Part shown: piece by piece, positions 25,793-35,333 of the stretch
How the letters are laid out: each line of letters begins with the position of its first letter
How positions within the stretch are numbered: position 1 is the first letter of the stretch
Assembly: GCA_026125285.1 (NCBI GenBank)
Contig: JAHCLO010000019.1
Location: 62,001 to 126,000 of the forward strand
Length of the DNA stretch: 64,000 nucleotides
Reading direction: 5' to 3'
From: Verrucomicrobiia bacterium
Lineage (GTDB): Bacteria > Verrucomicrobiota > Verrucomicrobiia > Limisphaerales > JADLHS01
The notes under the pieces: model-generated
Database searches by the model: none
Seen by the model: the letters and a program-made list of their open reading frames with translations, nothing else
What the model was told of the DNA's origin: nothing
Made by a program: the position numbers and the translations under genes

Positions 25793-27496
25793 ATGAAATT
25801 CTACATCTCGCAATTGGTCGCCTTCCTGCGCGTCAAGAAAGCGGTGCGCAATCTCAAGATGCTGGGCGGGTTTCTTCTTGTCCTGGTCGTCATGATCGTT
25901 GTGTTCAGCGTACTGTTCCATGTGATCATGGAGTGGGAGGGGCGCAAATACTCCTGGATTACCGGGTTCTACTGGACGTTGACGGTGATGTCCACGCTTG
26001 GCTTTGGCGATATCACTTTCCACAGCGACTTTGGCCGGCTCTTTTCGATCCTGGTGTTGATGTCCGGCATGATCTTTCTGCTGATGTTGATGCCATTTAC
26101 CCTTATCCAGTTTTTCTATGCGCCCTGGGTCGAGGCGCAAAGTGCGGCGCGCACCCCCCGGCAGTTGCCGCCGGACACCACCGGCCACGTCATTCTGACG
26201 AACTATGATCCGGTGGCTCATGCGCTCATCAACAAACTCAAGCAATATGGCTACAGTTATGCCTTGGTGGTAAAGGATTTGTCGGAAGCTCAACGGCTGC
26301 ACGATCTCGGGTTCAACATCGTGTTGGGGGAACCCGACCTCCCGGACACCTACGAAGGACTCAACATCCGCCAGGCAGCCATGGTCGTCGCCACCGGGGA
26401 TGACGTGATCAACACGAACATCGCCTTCACCGTCCGCGAACTGTCGCCCAAAGTGCCCATCATCACCACGGCCACGACCTCCGCCGCGGAGGACATTCTG
26501 AAACTGGCCGGCAGTTCGCACGTCGTCCGGTTGGGCCGGCTCATGGGGCAATCCCTGGCACGGCGCACCATCGGTGGCGACGCCGGGGCGCACGTGATCG
26601 GCCATTTCGACCAATTGTTGATTGCGGAAGCCACGGCTGCCGGCACGCCGCTCATTGGCAAAACCCTCGCCGAAACGCGGCTGCGGGAAATGGTGGGCTT
26701 GAATGTTCTGGGAGTCTGGGAACGGGGCCGTTATGCAACGGCCGGCGCGCAGACACGCCTCAGTCCCAACACCGTCCTGGTCCTGGCCGGTTCGGCCGAG
26801 CAGATTCGCAATTACAACGAACTGTTCTGCATCTATCACCAGGCGCTCGCGCCGGTATTGATCATTGGCGGCGGACGGGTCGGCCGCGCCACGGGCAAGG
26901 CTCTGGCCGAACGCGGCGTCGAGTTTCGCATCATTGAGCGTGAGGCTGAACATATTCCCACCGTGGGCGCGGACCGCTACCTCCTGGGCGACGCCGCCGA
27001 CCTGGAGATTCTGCAAAAAGCGGGACTGAAGGAAGCGCCGGCCATCATCATCACCTCCCATGACGATGACATCAGTATTTACCTCACCATCTTCTGCCGG
27101 CGTCTGCGACCGGACATTCAGATCATCAGCCGGGCGACCCACGAACGCAACGTGTCCACGCTACACCGTGCCGGGGCGGATTTCGTCATGTCGTACGCTT
27201 CCATGGGCGCAAACATCATTTTCAATCTTCTGAAACGCAGTGATATTCTGATGCTGGCGGAAGGATTGAATGTGTTCCGCATGAAGACGCCGCCCGCGCT
27301 GGCCGGCAAATCGCTGGTGGAAACCAACCTCCGCCAGACCACCGGCTGCAACGTCGTGGCCATCAATGAAAACAGTCACTTTGAAATCAATCCCAATCCC
27401 CAACTCCCCCTGCCAGAACAATCTGAAATCGTCCTGATCGGCAGTCTCGAAGCGGAACAGGAATTCTTCCGGCGCTACGGCGGCGACCTCTCCTGA
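25793..27496 (+). CDS. K+ channel fused to two RCK (TrkA-N/TrkA-C) modules
   Basis: 567-aa potassium channel. Two membrane helices (about residues 24-46 and 82-108) enclose the pore with selectivity filter TLGFGD (68-73; Phe replaces the usual Tyr, as in several bacterial channels). Then two Rossmann-type RCK modules: TTGHVILTNYDPVAHAL and PVLIIGGGRVGRATG, each followed by a TrkA-C domain (GTPLIGKTLAETRLREMVGL and PALAGKSLVETNLRQTTG). The first RCK lost the glycine motif (NYDPVA), while the second is intact, so only one is likely to bind nucleotide. Likely gates by ligand such as NAD(H), ATP/ADP or Ca2+. Confidence 0.93.
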   Translation: MKFYISQLVAFLRVKKAVRNLKMLGGFLLVLVVMIVVFSVLFHVIMEWEGRKYSWITGFYWTLTVMSTLGFGDITFHSDFGRLFSILVLMSGMIFLLMLMPFTLIQFFYAPWVEAQSAARTPRQLPPDTTGHVILTNYDPVAHALINKLKQYGYSYALVVKDLSEAQRLHDLGFNIVLGEPDLPDTYEGLNIRQAAMVVATGDDVINTNIAFTVRELSPKVPIITTATTSAAEDILKLAGSSHVVRLGRLMGQSLARRTIGGDAGAHVIGHFDQLLIAEATAAGTPLIGKTLAETRLREMVGLNVLGVWERGRYATAGAQTRLSPNTVLVLAGSAEQIRNYNELFCIYHQALAPVLIIGGGRVGRATGKALAERGVEFRIIEREAEHIPTVGADRYLLGDAADLEILQKAGLKEAPAIIITSHDDDISIYLTIFCRRLRPDIQIISRATHERNVSTLHRAGADFVMSYASMGANIIFNLLKRSDILMLAEGLNVFRMKTPPALAGKSLVETNLRQTTGCNVVAINENSHFEINPNPQLPLPEQSEIVLIGSLEAEQEFFRRYGGDLS

Positions 27497-27611
27497 CCCG
27501 GGGTGAGTCGGGCAGCCGCCATATCGCCCAATTTCACCCGTTTTACTGGTTGACGCTTATTCCGAATTGCTGAATGGTGTGAGGCTGAAGCCCGTTGAAA
27601 AGGTCGCGCCC

Positions 27612-29075
27612 ATGATGAATTCACCACATCATCGCCCGAGATTGGAAGATCACTTCCTGACCCGGCGCGACTTCCTTTGCCGGTGCGGCATGGGCCTGGG
27701 GCTGCTCGGTCTCGCCAACTTGCTGGGACCGGAAATTCTTGGTTCGGCCCTGGCGGCGGACGGCGTCAACGGCAACTCTCCCCTCGCGCCCCGGGCACCG
27801 CACTTTCCGGCGAAAGCCAAGCGGGTCATCCACATCTTTGCCAACGGCGGGCCTTCCCACCTGGACACGTTTGATCCCAAGCCAGAGCTTACGCGGTTGC
27901 ATGGGCAGCCTTTGCCGATGGACAACCTGAAAACGGAGCGGAAGACTGGCGCCGCTTGGAAATCGCCGTTCACCTTCCAGAAATACGGGCAGAGCGGCAT
28001 CGAAGTCAGTGAGTTGTTCCCCCACGTGGCCGGGAGCATTGATGACATTGCGGTGATCCGCTCGATGCATGCGGACGTTCCCAACCACGAGCCGTCGCTC
28101 ATGCTGATGAACTGCGGCGATGCGCGATTGCCGCGGCCGAGTCTGGGTTCCTGGGTCACCTACGGCCTCGGCTCAGAAAACCAGAACCTTCCCGGCTTCA
28201 TCAGCTTGTGCCCGGGCTATCCGATTCAAGAATCGCAAAACTGGCAGAGCGCCTTCCTGCCGGGCATCTATCAGGGGACGCACATCAACACGAAGCACGA
28301 GAAGGTCGAGCAACTCATCGAGCACATCAAAAACAACTCCGTGTCGCTCGACGAGCAACGGAAGCAACTCGACCTGCTGCAACAATTGAACGAGCGCCAC
28401 GCCCGTCGCCGCGGGCAGGATGCGCAATTGGAGGCCCGCATCCAATCCTTCGAGCTGGCGTACCGGATGCAGATGGATGCCACTGACGCGTTCGACATCA
28501 GCCAGGAACCCGAAGCAATCCGCGAGCTGTATGGCAAGGGTACCCAGGCGAGGCAACTGCTCATCGCGCGCCGGTTGCTCGAACGCGGCGTGCGTTTCAT
28601 CCAGGTCTGGCACGGGGACGGGCAGCCGTGGGACAATCATGATGATCTCGAAGAAGGGCATCGCAAGCTGGCGAAAGAGTCGGATCAGCCGATCGGTGCG
28701 TTGCTCAAGGATCTCAAACAACGTGGCATGTTGGACGACACACTGGTCATCTGGGGGGGAGAATTTGGCCGCACACCCACCGTCGAGCTTCCGACCCCGG
28801 GCGCCAACGCCGGCAAGATCAACGGGCGCGATCACAATCATTATGGCTTTACCATGTGGATGGCCGGCGGCGGCGTGCGCGGCGGCTACGTCCACGGCGC
28901 GACGGACGACTTTGGATTCAAGGCTGTGGAGAAGCCCGTTCACGTTCACGATCTGCACGCCACCATCCTGCACCTGTTGGGGTTCGACCACACACGGTTG
29001 ACGTTCCGCCACGCGGGCCGCGACTTCCGGTTGACCGACGTGCATGGGAACATGGTGAAGGAGTTGATCGCGTGA
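27612..29075 (+). CDS. DUF1501 protein with twin-arginine signal
   Basis: 487-aa sulfatase-fold protein of the DUF1501 family (alkaline phosphatase superfamily). Tat signal: FLTRRDFLCRCGMGLGLLGL. Core blocks: VIHIFANGGPSHLDTFDPKP, HEPSLMLMNCGD, DTLVIWGGEFGRTPTVE and GRDHNHYGFTMWMAGGG. The start is ATG 27612, with further in-frame codons upstream. DUF1501 proteins are almost always paired with the cytochrome/DUF1549/DUF1553 protein encoded next, and here the stop overlaps that gene's GTG. The joint function in PVC bacteria is unproven; a role in breakdown of complex glycans is suspected from clustering. Confidence 0.93.
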   Translation: MMNSPHHRPRLEDHFLTRRDFLCRCGMGLGLLGLANLLGPEILGSALAADGVNGNSPLAPRAPHFPAKAKRVIHIFANGGPSHLDTFDPKPELTRLHGQPLPMDNLKTERKTGAAWKSPFTFQKYGQSGIEVSELFPHVAGSIDDIAVIRSMHADVPNHEPSLMLMNCGDARLPRPSLGSWVTYGLGSENQNLPGFISLCPGYPIQESQNWQSAFLPGIYQGTHINTKHEKVEQLIEHIKNNSVSLDEQRKQLDLLQQLNERHARRRGQDAQLEARIQSFELAYRMQMDATDAFDISQEPEAIRELYGKGTQARQLLIARRLLERGVRFIQVWHGDGQPWDNHDDLEEGHRKLAKESDQPIGALLKDLKQRGMLDDTLVIWGGEFGRTPTVELPTPGANAGKINGRDHNHYGFTMWMAGGGVRGGYVHGATDDFGFKAVEKPVHVHDLHATILHLLGFDHTRLTFRHAGRDFRLTDVHGNMVKELIA

Positions 29076-31909
29076 GCGGGGGGAATTCACTGAAACACGC
29101 AAATACCCAGGTGCCCGGGCGAATTGTCTATTTGGGTGTTTGGGTATTTGGGTCATTGGCTGCCCTTGCCTCTGCTCCCACGGCCGACCAAATCGAATTC
29201 TTCGAGGCGAGAATCCGCCCGGTTCTGTTCGAGCATTGCTATTCCTGTCACAGCGACAAGGCGGAGAAAATCCGGGGCGGCCTGCGGCTGGATAATCGGG
29301 AAGCGACGCTCAAGGGCGGCTCCTCCGGCCCGGCCATTGTGCCTGGTGATGCAACGGCGAGTTTGTTGATCAAGGCCGTGCGCTACGAGGATGATGACCT
29401 CCAGATGCCGCCCAAGGATAAGAAGCTTCCCACGGAACAAATCGCCGATCTCGAAGCCTGGGTCAACATGGGCGCGCCCGACCCGCGTGTGGATGACGGC
29501 CCCAAGCCGCTCACTGACATCGCCGAGGCGCGTGCCCGGCATTGGGCATTCCAGCCGGTGCAAAAGCCCGCACCACCCAAGGTCAAGCAGCCCGGCTGGG
29601 TGCAGTCTCCGGTGGACCCATTTATCCTCGCGAAGCTGGAACAAGAAGAACTCTCGCCCGCCAATCCCGCCGACCGCCGCACCTTGATTCGCCGCGTTAG
29701 CTACGACCTCACCGGCCTGCCACCCACGCCGGAAGAAGTCGAGTCGTTCCTCAACGACCAACAGCCCGATGCCTATGCCCGGTTGGTGGACCGTTTGCTG
29801 GCTTCGCCGCATTACGGCGAGCGCTGGGGGCGCCACTGGCTGGACGTGGCGCGTTACGCGGACACAAAGGGTTATCTCGCCGGCGGCGAGGAGCGGCGTT
29901 ACCCGTTTTCCTACACCTACCGGGACTACGTCATCCGGTCGTTCAACGAGGACAAACCCTACGATCAATTCCTGATCGAACAGATCGCGGCGGATCGTCT
30001 GCCGCTGGGCGAGGAGAAGGATGCCCTGGCCGCGCTCGGTTTTCTCACGCTGGGCCGCCGCTTCCTGAACAACCCGCATGACATCATTGACGACCGCATT
30101 GACGTGGTCACCCGTGGCACACTCGGTTTGACGGTCAGTTGCGCGCGTTGCCACGATCACAAGTTTGACCCCATCTCGGCGCAGGATTATTACGCGCTGT
30201 ATGGTGTCTTTGCGAGCAGCGAGGAGCCGGCGGAGAAACCCTTGCTTCGCGCGCTCCACGAATCTCCCGACTACCAGGATTACTTGAAGGCCGTGGCGAA
30301 GATCGAGGCTGAGATCGAGGAATTTCAGGACAAGGAAATCGCCCAGTTCATCGGTGAACTGCGCAAAAACGTGGGCGACTATCTGCTCGGTGCGCGCGAC
30401 GCTGCGCAGTTGGAGGACCAGTCCAAGTTCGACACCTTTGCCCAGGAACGGAAACTCATTCCCGCCGTCCTGCGCCGCTGGATCAAGGATCTCGACGAGC
30501 GCCGTAAAAGCCCTGACCCCATTTTCACTCCCTGGTTTGAGTTGTCGGTGCTGGCGGAACAGGATTATTCGGCGAACGCGAAGCCGCTGCTGGATCAGTA
30601 CGGGGCTGATTCGGCGCAATTCAATCCGGTCCTGGCCAGAGCGCTGACGGAGAAGCCGGTGGATTCTCTGAAATCGGTGGTTGAAGTTTACAACAAGCTC
30701 TTTGCCGACGTTGACGAGGCGTGGAAGAAGGCCGTGGCGTCGGCGACCAAGGAAATGCAAGCTCCGCCGGCGTCTTTGCCGGATGCGGACCGGGAGGCAT
30801 TGCGCCAAGTCCTTTACGCCGAGGGCACACCCATCAATCTCCCCAAGGACGAGGTCCGCACCATCCACGCGCGGCGCTTGCGCGAGGGCTCCGCGCCCAT
30901 CCGCAACAAGATCGAGGCGTTGAGCTGGACACATCCCGGCGTGCCGCTGCGGGCGATGGCTCTGGTGGACAAGTCGCGACCCGCCAACGCGCATGTCCTC
31001 CTCCGCGGCAATCCGGGCAACCGCGGACCGGAAGTGCCGCGCCGGTTTCTCGAGGTCTTGAGCGAATCCACCCCGGCGGCGTTCACCGACGGCAGCGGAC
31101 GGCTGGAGTTGGCCCGGAGCATCGCGAGTCGCGATAACCCGCTGACGGCCCGTGTCCATGTCAACCGCGTCTGGCGGCACCATTTTGGCGAGGGCCTCGT
31201 CAACACGCCGGGCGATTTTGGCGTTCGCACCGAATCCCCGTTGCACCAAGAGTTGCTCGACTTCCTGGCCGCCACCTTCATGGAGAACGGCTGGAGCACC
31301 AAGAAGCTGCACCGGTTGATTCTGCTTTCGGCGACCTACCAGCAAAGCAGCGAGGCCAATGCACAGACGTTCGAGGCCGATCCGGACAACCGCTATTTCA
31401 GCCGCATGAACCGCCGTCGCCTCGACTTCGAGGCCATGCGCGACACGCTCCTCGCGGTTTCCGGCAAGCTCGATCTGAGAATGGGCGGTGTGCCCGTGGA
31501 CATCATCGGTGAGCCGTTCGCCACGCGCCGGACGGTGTATGGATTGATTGACCGACAAAACCTGCCGGGCATGTTTCGCACGTTCGACTTTGCCAATCCC
31601 GACGTGAGCAATCAGGGCCGCTTCGCCACGACGGTGCCGCAACAGGCGTTGTTCATGTTGAACAGTCCCTTTGTGATCGAACAAGCCCGCGCGCTGGTCC
31701 AACGCGAAGAAATCAAAGGCCGGGAAAATTCCGCCGGGAAGATTCAGGCAATGTATGAGCTGGTCGCGCAACGTCCACCGGAACGCGCTGAACTTCGGTT
31801 GGCGGAGCAGTTCCTCGCCGCCCAGCCGGCGACCGACGCGAAACTGTCGCCGCTCGAGCAATACGCCCAGGTCCTGCTCGTCTCGAATGAATTGATGTTC
31901 GTGGATTGA
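29072..31909 (+). CDS. PSCyt1-DUF1549-DUF1553 cytochrome-type protein
   Basis: 945-aa exported protein. Starts at GTG 29072 inside the DUF1501 stop codon; hydrophobic stretch IVYLGVWVFGSLAALASA acts as signal. Planctomycete cytochrome C domain with heme motif CYSCH (Cys56, Cys59, His60), then the DUF1549 block (FILAKLEQEELSPANPADRR, RYADTKGYLAGGEERRYPF, SCARCHDHKFDPISAQDYYA) and DUF1553 (RVHVNRVWRHHFGEGLVNTP, FSRMNRRRLDFEAMRD, QQALFMLNSPFV). A second CxxCH (CARCH) lies in DUF1549. Specific to the PVC group; reaction unknown but likely redox-linked. Confidence 0.94.
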   Translation: MSGGNSLKHANTQVPGRIVYLGVWVFGSLAALASAPTADQIEFFEARIRPVLFEHCYSCHSDKAEKIRGGLRLDNREATLKGGSSGPAIVPGDATASLLIKAVRYEDDDLQMPPKDKKLPTEQIADLEAWVNMGAPDPRVDDGPKPLTDIAEARARHWAFQPVQKPAPPKVKQPGWVQSPVDPFILAKLEQEELSPANPADRRTLIRRVSYDLTGLPPTPEEVESFLNDQQPDAYARLVDRLLASPHYGERWGRHWLDVARYADTKGYLAGGEERRYPFSYTYRDYVIRSFNEDKPYDQFLIEQIAADRLPLGEEKDALAALGFLTLGRRFLNNPHDIIDDRIDVVTRGTLGLTVSCARCHDHKFDPISAQDYYALYGVFASSEEPAEKPLLRALHESPDYQDYLKAVAKIEAEIEEFQDKEIAQFIGELRKNVGDYLLGARDAAQLEDQSKFDTFAQERKLIPAVLRRWIKDLDERRKSPDPIFTPWFELSVLAEQDYSANAKPLLDQYGADSAQFNPVLARALTEKPVDSLKSVVEVYNKLFADVDEAWKKAVASATKEMQAPPASLPDADREALRQVLYAEGTPINLPKDEVRTIHARRLREGSAPIRNKIEALSWTHPGVPLRAMALVDKSRPANAHVLLRGNPGNRGPEVPRRFLEVLSESTPAAFTDGSGRLELARSIASRDNPLTARVHVNRVWRHHFGEGLVNTPGDFGVRTESPLHQELLDFLAATFMENGWSTKKLHRLILLSATYQQSSEANAQTFEADPDNRYFSRMNRRRLDFEAMRDTLLAVSGKLDLRMGGVPVDIIGEPFATRRTVYGLIDRQNLPGMFRTFDFANPDVSNQGRFATTVPQQALFMLNSPFVIEQARALVQREEIKGRENSAGKIQAMYELVAQRPPERAELRLAEQFLAAQPATDAKLSPLEQYAQVLLVSNELMFVD

Positions 31910-31919
31910 ACCGAGCCTC

Positions 31920-31949
31920 GGAGCGCGGACCGCTGAGTCCGCGTGTTCC
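31920..31949 (+). repeat. REP copy A1, upstream of the RAYT
   Basis: GGAGCGCGGACCGCTGAGTC continuing CGCGTGTTCC; hairpin GCGGAC/GTCCGC with a six-base loop. Confidence 0.85.
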
Positions 31950-32043
31950 ATCCAACCAAACAAGACACCGGACGTAGGAGCTATCACCTCAGCTTTGTTT
32001 GGCATCTGGCACGATCCAAAGCTCTCCCTTTACTTTCCAGCTC

Positions 32044-32068
32044 ACTCGGACAAGGCTGTCCGCGCTCC
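32044..32068 (+). repeat. REP copy A2, abutting the RAYT start codon
   Basis: ACTCGGACAAGGCTGTCCGC followed by GCTCC, the inverted partner of A1 (GGAGCGCGGAC against GTCCGCGCTCC). One base separates it from ATG 32070. Confidence 0.8.
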
Positions 32069-32069
32069 T

Positions 32070-32759
32070 ATGCCAGCGAAGCGCTCCAATGTGTTCAAGA
32101 CCATTCGCAGCAAGCGGCAATGGCATACCCCGCCCGATCCCGAAGCCACGAAGCTCGGTTTTCGTGGCTGGCATTCGCGCGGCTACCTGCCGCACTTCGA
32201 CCTGCCGGGCTTGGTGCAGTTCATCAACTACCGGCTCGACGATGCCATGCCCGCCGCCCTGCGTCACGAATGGGCCACGCTGCTGGAAATTGACGACGAA
32301 CTGAAACGTTGGACGAAGATCGAGGATTATCTCGACCGGGGACGCGGCAGTTGTTTGCTCCGTGACGCACGCGCCGCTGCGATTGTCGAGGAGAACTGGC
32401 TTCACTTGGACGGCCAGGAGTATCGGCTGCTCGCGTGGGTTGTGATGCCGAATCATGTTCACTTGCTTGTCGAAATCTGGCAGACGCCGCAAGCGGAACT
32501 GATCCAAAACTGGAAGGGCTTCACCGCGCGCCGGATCAATCGCCTGCTCGGACGGCGCGGCCAGCTCTGGCAGGACGATTATTGGGATCGTTACATTCGC
32601 GACGCGGCGCATTACCGCAAGGTCGTTCACTACATCGAGGCAAATCCGGTCAAGGCCGGTCTGGTGAAAGCGCCCGAACAATGGCCCTTCAGCAGCGCCC
32701 GATTCCGCGACGAGTACAACCAACTCACATTGCCGGGGAAGCCGAGTGCAGGGCGATAG
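32070..32759 (+). CDS. REP-associated tyrosine transposase (RAYT)
   Basis: 229-aa Y1/HUH-type transposase of the domesticated RAYT class, which processes REP hairpins. HUH motif MPNHVHLLVEI (His129, His131); FTARRINRLLGRRGQLWQDD and YWDRYIRDAAHYRKVVHYIE are the family C-terminal blocks, ending in ANPVKAGLV. The frame is open further upstream through the REP, but ATG 32070, directly after REP A2, is the natural start. The stop codon shares its last G with the next REPIN (32759). The N-terminal 60 residues are longer than in minimal RAYTs. Confidence 0.9.
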   Translation: MPAKRSNVFKTIRSKRQWHTPPDPEATKLGFRGWHSRGYLPHFDLPGLVQFINYRLDDAMPAALRHEWATLLEIDDELKRWTKIEDYLDRGRGSCLLRDARAAAIVEENWLHLDGQEYRLLAWVVMPNHVHLLVEIWQTPQAELIQNWKGFTARRINRLLGRRGQLWQDDYWDRYIRDAAHYRKVVHYIEANPVKAGLVKAPEQWPFSSARFRDEYNQLTLPGKPSAGR

Positions 32760-32831
32760 GAGCGCGGACCGCCGAGTCCGCGTGTTCCAAAATCTCCGGC
32801 GGGGACTCGCGGACAAGGCTGTCCGCGCTCC
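32759..32831 (+). repeat. REPIN copy B, abutting the RAYT stop codon
   Basis: First REP 32759-32788 (GGAGCGCGGACCGCCGAGTC...), spacer, second inverted REP 32801-32831 (GACTCGCGGACAAGGCTGTC then CGCGCTCC). Two inverted REPs form the REPIN unit. Confidence 0.9.
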
Positions 32832-32882
32832 GGACGGGTTACGCACCGCTGGCTTCGGCAGTGGTGGTGCTTGGCGGGGGTT

Positions 32883-33120
32883 GATTAATCTGGCTTGTTT
32901 GCGTCCGCCGCCCGCGTCGGCGCTGGCTTTCCGCGAAGGCGTGAAGGTCCTTTTCCCCGGAACGGAGGAAATCCAGAAAGTCCACGCCCATGTATTTGCA
33001 GGTTTGGCAGACGCTCAAGAGCGTGGCACAGCCGAAGATATTTGGGGAAAGGTGTAATGGCCCAAGCAGGGCCTCATGACTCGACCACGGTGGCAGTTCG
33101 ACATGCCAGCGAGAGTGCCG
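32883..33120 (-). pseudogene. 3' remnant of an IS66-type transposase locus
   Basis: A minus-strand frame reads HLSPNIFGCATLLSVCQTCK then YMGVDFLDFLRSGEKDLHAF, the look of the last helix region of IS66-family transposases (QTC...G.....FLR). No upstream DDE part is present; an ankyrin gene follows. A leftover end of an insertion sequence. Confidence 0.4.
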
Positions 33121-33125
33121 CCATT

Positions 33126-34565
33126 CTACTTCGCTCCGTGCTTCTGTAACAATTGGGCGACATCCCGATGGCCCAGAAATCGGGCGATATCCAGTGGCGT
33201 AGTCCCGCGTTTGTCTTTCGCGTTTGGGTCAGCCCCGCGGTTTAGGACCGATTTGACAACCTCAATATTGCCGCCGAACGCAGCGTGATGGAGCACGGTT
33301 CGTCCAGTAGTGTCAGCATTTCTGGGGTTGGCCTTACTTGCGAGCAGTAGATTCACTATCGCCGCATTTCCAGACCGCGCCGCAATGAAAAGGGGGGTGT
33401 CATCCAGTTTGTCTCTGGTATCCACTGCCGCTCGCTTGGACAACAAGAGTTTTACCACATCTGATTTGCCACCAATAACCGCGCAATGGAGCGGGGTTTG
33501 TCCATCGTTGTCTTTGGCGTTTAGCAAGGTTGGGCTTGCAGCCAGCAACGCACTCAGTTGTTGTAGGTTTCCAGCTATGGCAGCCGCGTGAATCCCTACT
33601 GGACGGATTTCGGCCAAAGTGCCGGAGGTTTCGTGCTCTCGCAGCAAGGCGACGATGCGCGGGAACGCCGTTTGGCGAAGACTGGTCTGCGGTTTCAATG
33701 CATTGTCGAGCGCCGTCATTCCTCTTCCGTCCTTCAGATCAATGTTCGCTCCGCTTTCCAAGAGGGTTCGTACAACGGCTTCGTGGCCCAGTCCGGCTGC
33801 CAGTATGAGCGGTGTGTAACCGCGATCATTTTGGGTGTTTAGGTTTGCTTTGTGCGTCAGGAGAACGCGTATTGTATCGTTGTCTCCTCGTGAAGCTGCC
33901 AAATGCAAGGGCGTGGCAGAGGCGATGTTTTGGGCGTCAACGCTTGCTCCTGCGGCAAGTAACGTCTGAACAATCGCTGCATTGCCACCATTAGCCGCTT
34001 CATGTAACGCTGTGTTGCGCGCCTTGTTGGTGGCATTTGAGTTGGCACGCTGGACCAGGAGAAAGCGGACAATCTCGTGATGTCCTCGGTTCGCCGCACG
34101 ATGCAGTGGCGTACGACCAAGCCCGTCTCGAGCGTCCACAACAGCACGGCGCGAGACAAGCAACCTTACCGCGTCCAATCTTCCTTCCGTAGCCGCGAGA
34201 TGAAGCCCTGTCGCCCCGTTCTTATCTGACATATCGACTCGTGCCCCTCGGTTCAGCAGGAGAGCCATGATGTTAGTGTCGCCCATTCTCGAAGCGATGT
34301 GAAGTGGTGTTGAAGCGAGGACGTGTTCGTTGGTCGAGTTTATCGAACCGGGTTTTTGTTGGAGAATATGCCCTATCTTTGACAAATCCCGCTGTTTGAC
34401 AGCTTCGTGGATTTCTTCAGCTCTCGCCGTAAAGCCGCCGACTAGCGCGGCGATTACGAAGGCCAATCCGATGGCGCTCAGGGTGAATTCGGCTGCTTTG
34501 GCCGTAACACTCACCGCAGGTTTCCCTGCGCGCCAACAAAGACGTGGTGACCACGCGAATAGCAC
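33126..34565 (-). CDS. ankyrin-repeat protein with N-terminal membrane segment
   Basis: 479-aa protein. An export/anchor helix lies near residues 30-47 (SAIGLAFVIAALVGGFTARA). From about residue 50 there are roughly eleven 33-residue ankyrin repeats of the type TPLH.AA..G....V..LL..GA..., for example RTPLHRAANRGHHEIVRFLL and TPLHLAASRGDNDTIRVLLT. A break of irregular sequence near residues 300-345 (LDNALKPQTSLRQTAFPRIV) divides two blocks. Acts as a binding scaffold outside or on the membrane; partner unknown. Confidence 0.9.
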   Translation of the reverse strand: MLFAWSPRLCWRAGKPAVSVTAKAAEFTLSAIGLAFVIAALVGGFTARAEEIHEAVKQRDLSKIGHILQQKPGSINSTNEHVLASTPLHIASRMGDTNIMALLLNRGARVDMSDKNGATGLHLAATEGRLDAVRLLVSRRAVVDARDGLGRTPLHRAANRGHHEIVRFLLVQRANSNATNKARNTALHEAANGGNAAIVQTLLAAGASVDAQNIASATPLHLAASRGDNDTIRVLLTHKANLNTQNDRGYTPLILAAGLGHEAVVRTLLESGANIDLKDGRGMTALDNALKPQTSLRQTAFPRIVALLREHETSGTLAEIRPVGIHAAAIAGNLQQLSALLAASPTLLNAKDNDGQTPLHCAVIGGKSDVVKLLLSKRAAVDTRDKLDDTPLFIAARSGNAAIVNLLLASKANPRNADTTGRTVLHHAAFGGNIEVVKSVLNRGADPNAKDKRGTTPLDIARFLGHRDVAQLLQKHGAK

Positions 34566-35147
34566 GCCGCATACTTAAGCCTCTCCAACAACAGAATTCA
34601 ACCATGATTCAAGAACCGCGTCTGACCACTCGCGAACGCGCTAACACGATTTCCGAGCAAGCACCGGCTTCTCGATGGTGTCGAGGATGGCGAGGAATTT
34701 GTGCCAAATCTTCCGCTAGTCCGCGACGGTGTCCGCCCACAGGCTGTGCTGGACGGCGGAGTCGCCGTGGCCGACGCGCAGGCCGATGAGGTAGTAGAAA
34801 TCGCGGTCGGGCAGGCCCTCGACATCCAGATAAACGGGCGTGCCTTCGATCTTGAGTTCCGGGCGGCCGACGATGTGGATTTTCTTCTCCCGAATCGCCA
34901 GCGCCTTGAGCGCGTGGTGATATTTCTCGCGTTTGTCGCGCAGCCGCCTGGGCCGGCGGCGCGGGCGGAAGGTGTAGGAGAGTTGCGTGACGGTGAAGAT
35001 GCCCTTGCTGCGGAGTTTCTGGCGCTCCTTCGCGCTCATGCCGGCCAGCAGGCTGAGGTCGTCGGCTTCGATGGCCCTCTGGCGACAGCGGTCGCGGAAC
35101 TCGCACTCGGCGCAGTGGCGGTTCAGGACGAGATCGGGCGCAGGCCC

Positions 35148-35218
35148 GGAGCGCGGACCGCTGAGTCCGCGCGTTGCTTCGTCCGGCTGGGACTCGCGGA
35201 CATGGCTGTCCGCGCTCC
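35148..35218 (+). repeat. REPIN copy C, inside the RecB-like gene
   Basis: 71 bp: GGAGCGCGGACCGCTGAGTC... spacer ...GACTCGCGGACATGGCTGTC then CGCGCTCC. Read in frame on the minus strand. Confidence 0.9.
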
Positions 35219-35304
35219 GCGCATTGGGTTCGCCAGCAAGCAACATCTCGATTTTCTCGATACGCTTTCGCGTTTCGGCGAGCAAGCCAGTGGGTTTGGC
35301 TTTG

Positions 35305-35333
35305 GTTCGCGCGGACTCGGCGGTCCGCGCTCC
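35305..35333 (-). repeat. single REP copy D, inside the RecB-like gene
   Basis: GGAGCGCGGACCGCCGAGTC followed by CGCGCGAAC on the minus strand; a lone half with the hairpin but no inverted partner. Confidence 0.8.

Noticed and set aside
25706..27142. 478-aa minus-strand ORF opposite the K+ channel
   Set aside because: Shadow ORF with His/Gln-rich text; no family pattern, while the sense frame has filter and RCK motifs.
29153..32005. 950-aa minus-strand ORF opposite the cytochrome/DUF1553 gene
   Set aside because: Long only because stop codons are rare in antisense of high-GC genes; the sense frame contains heme and DUF blocks.
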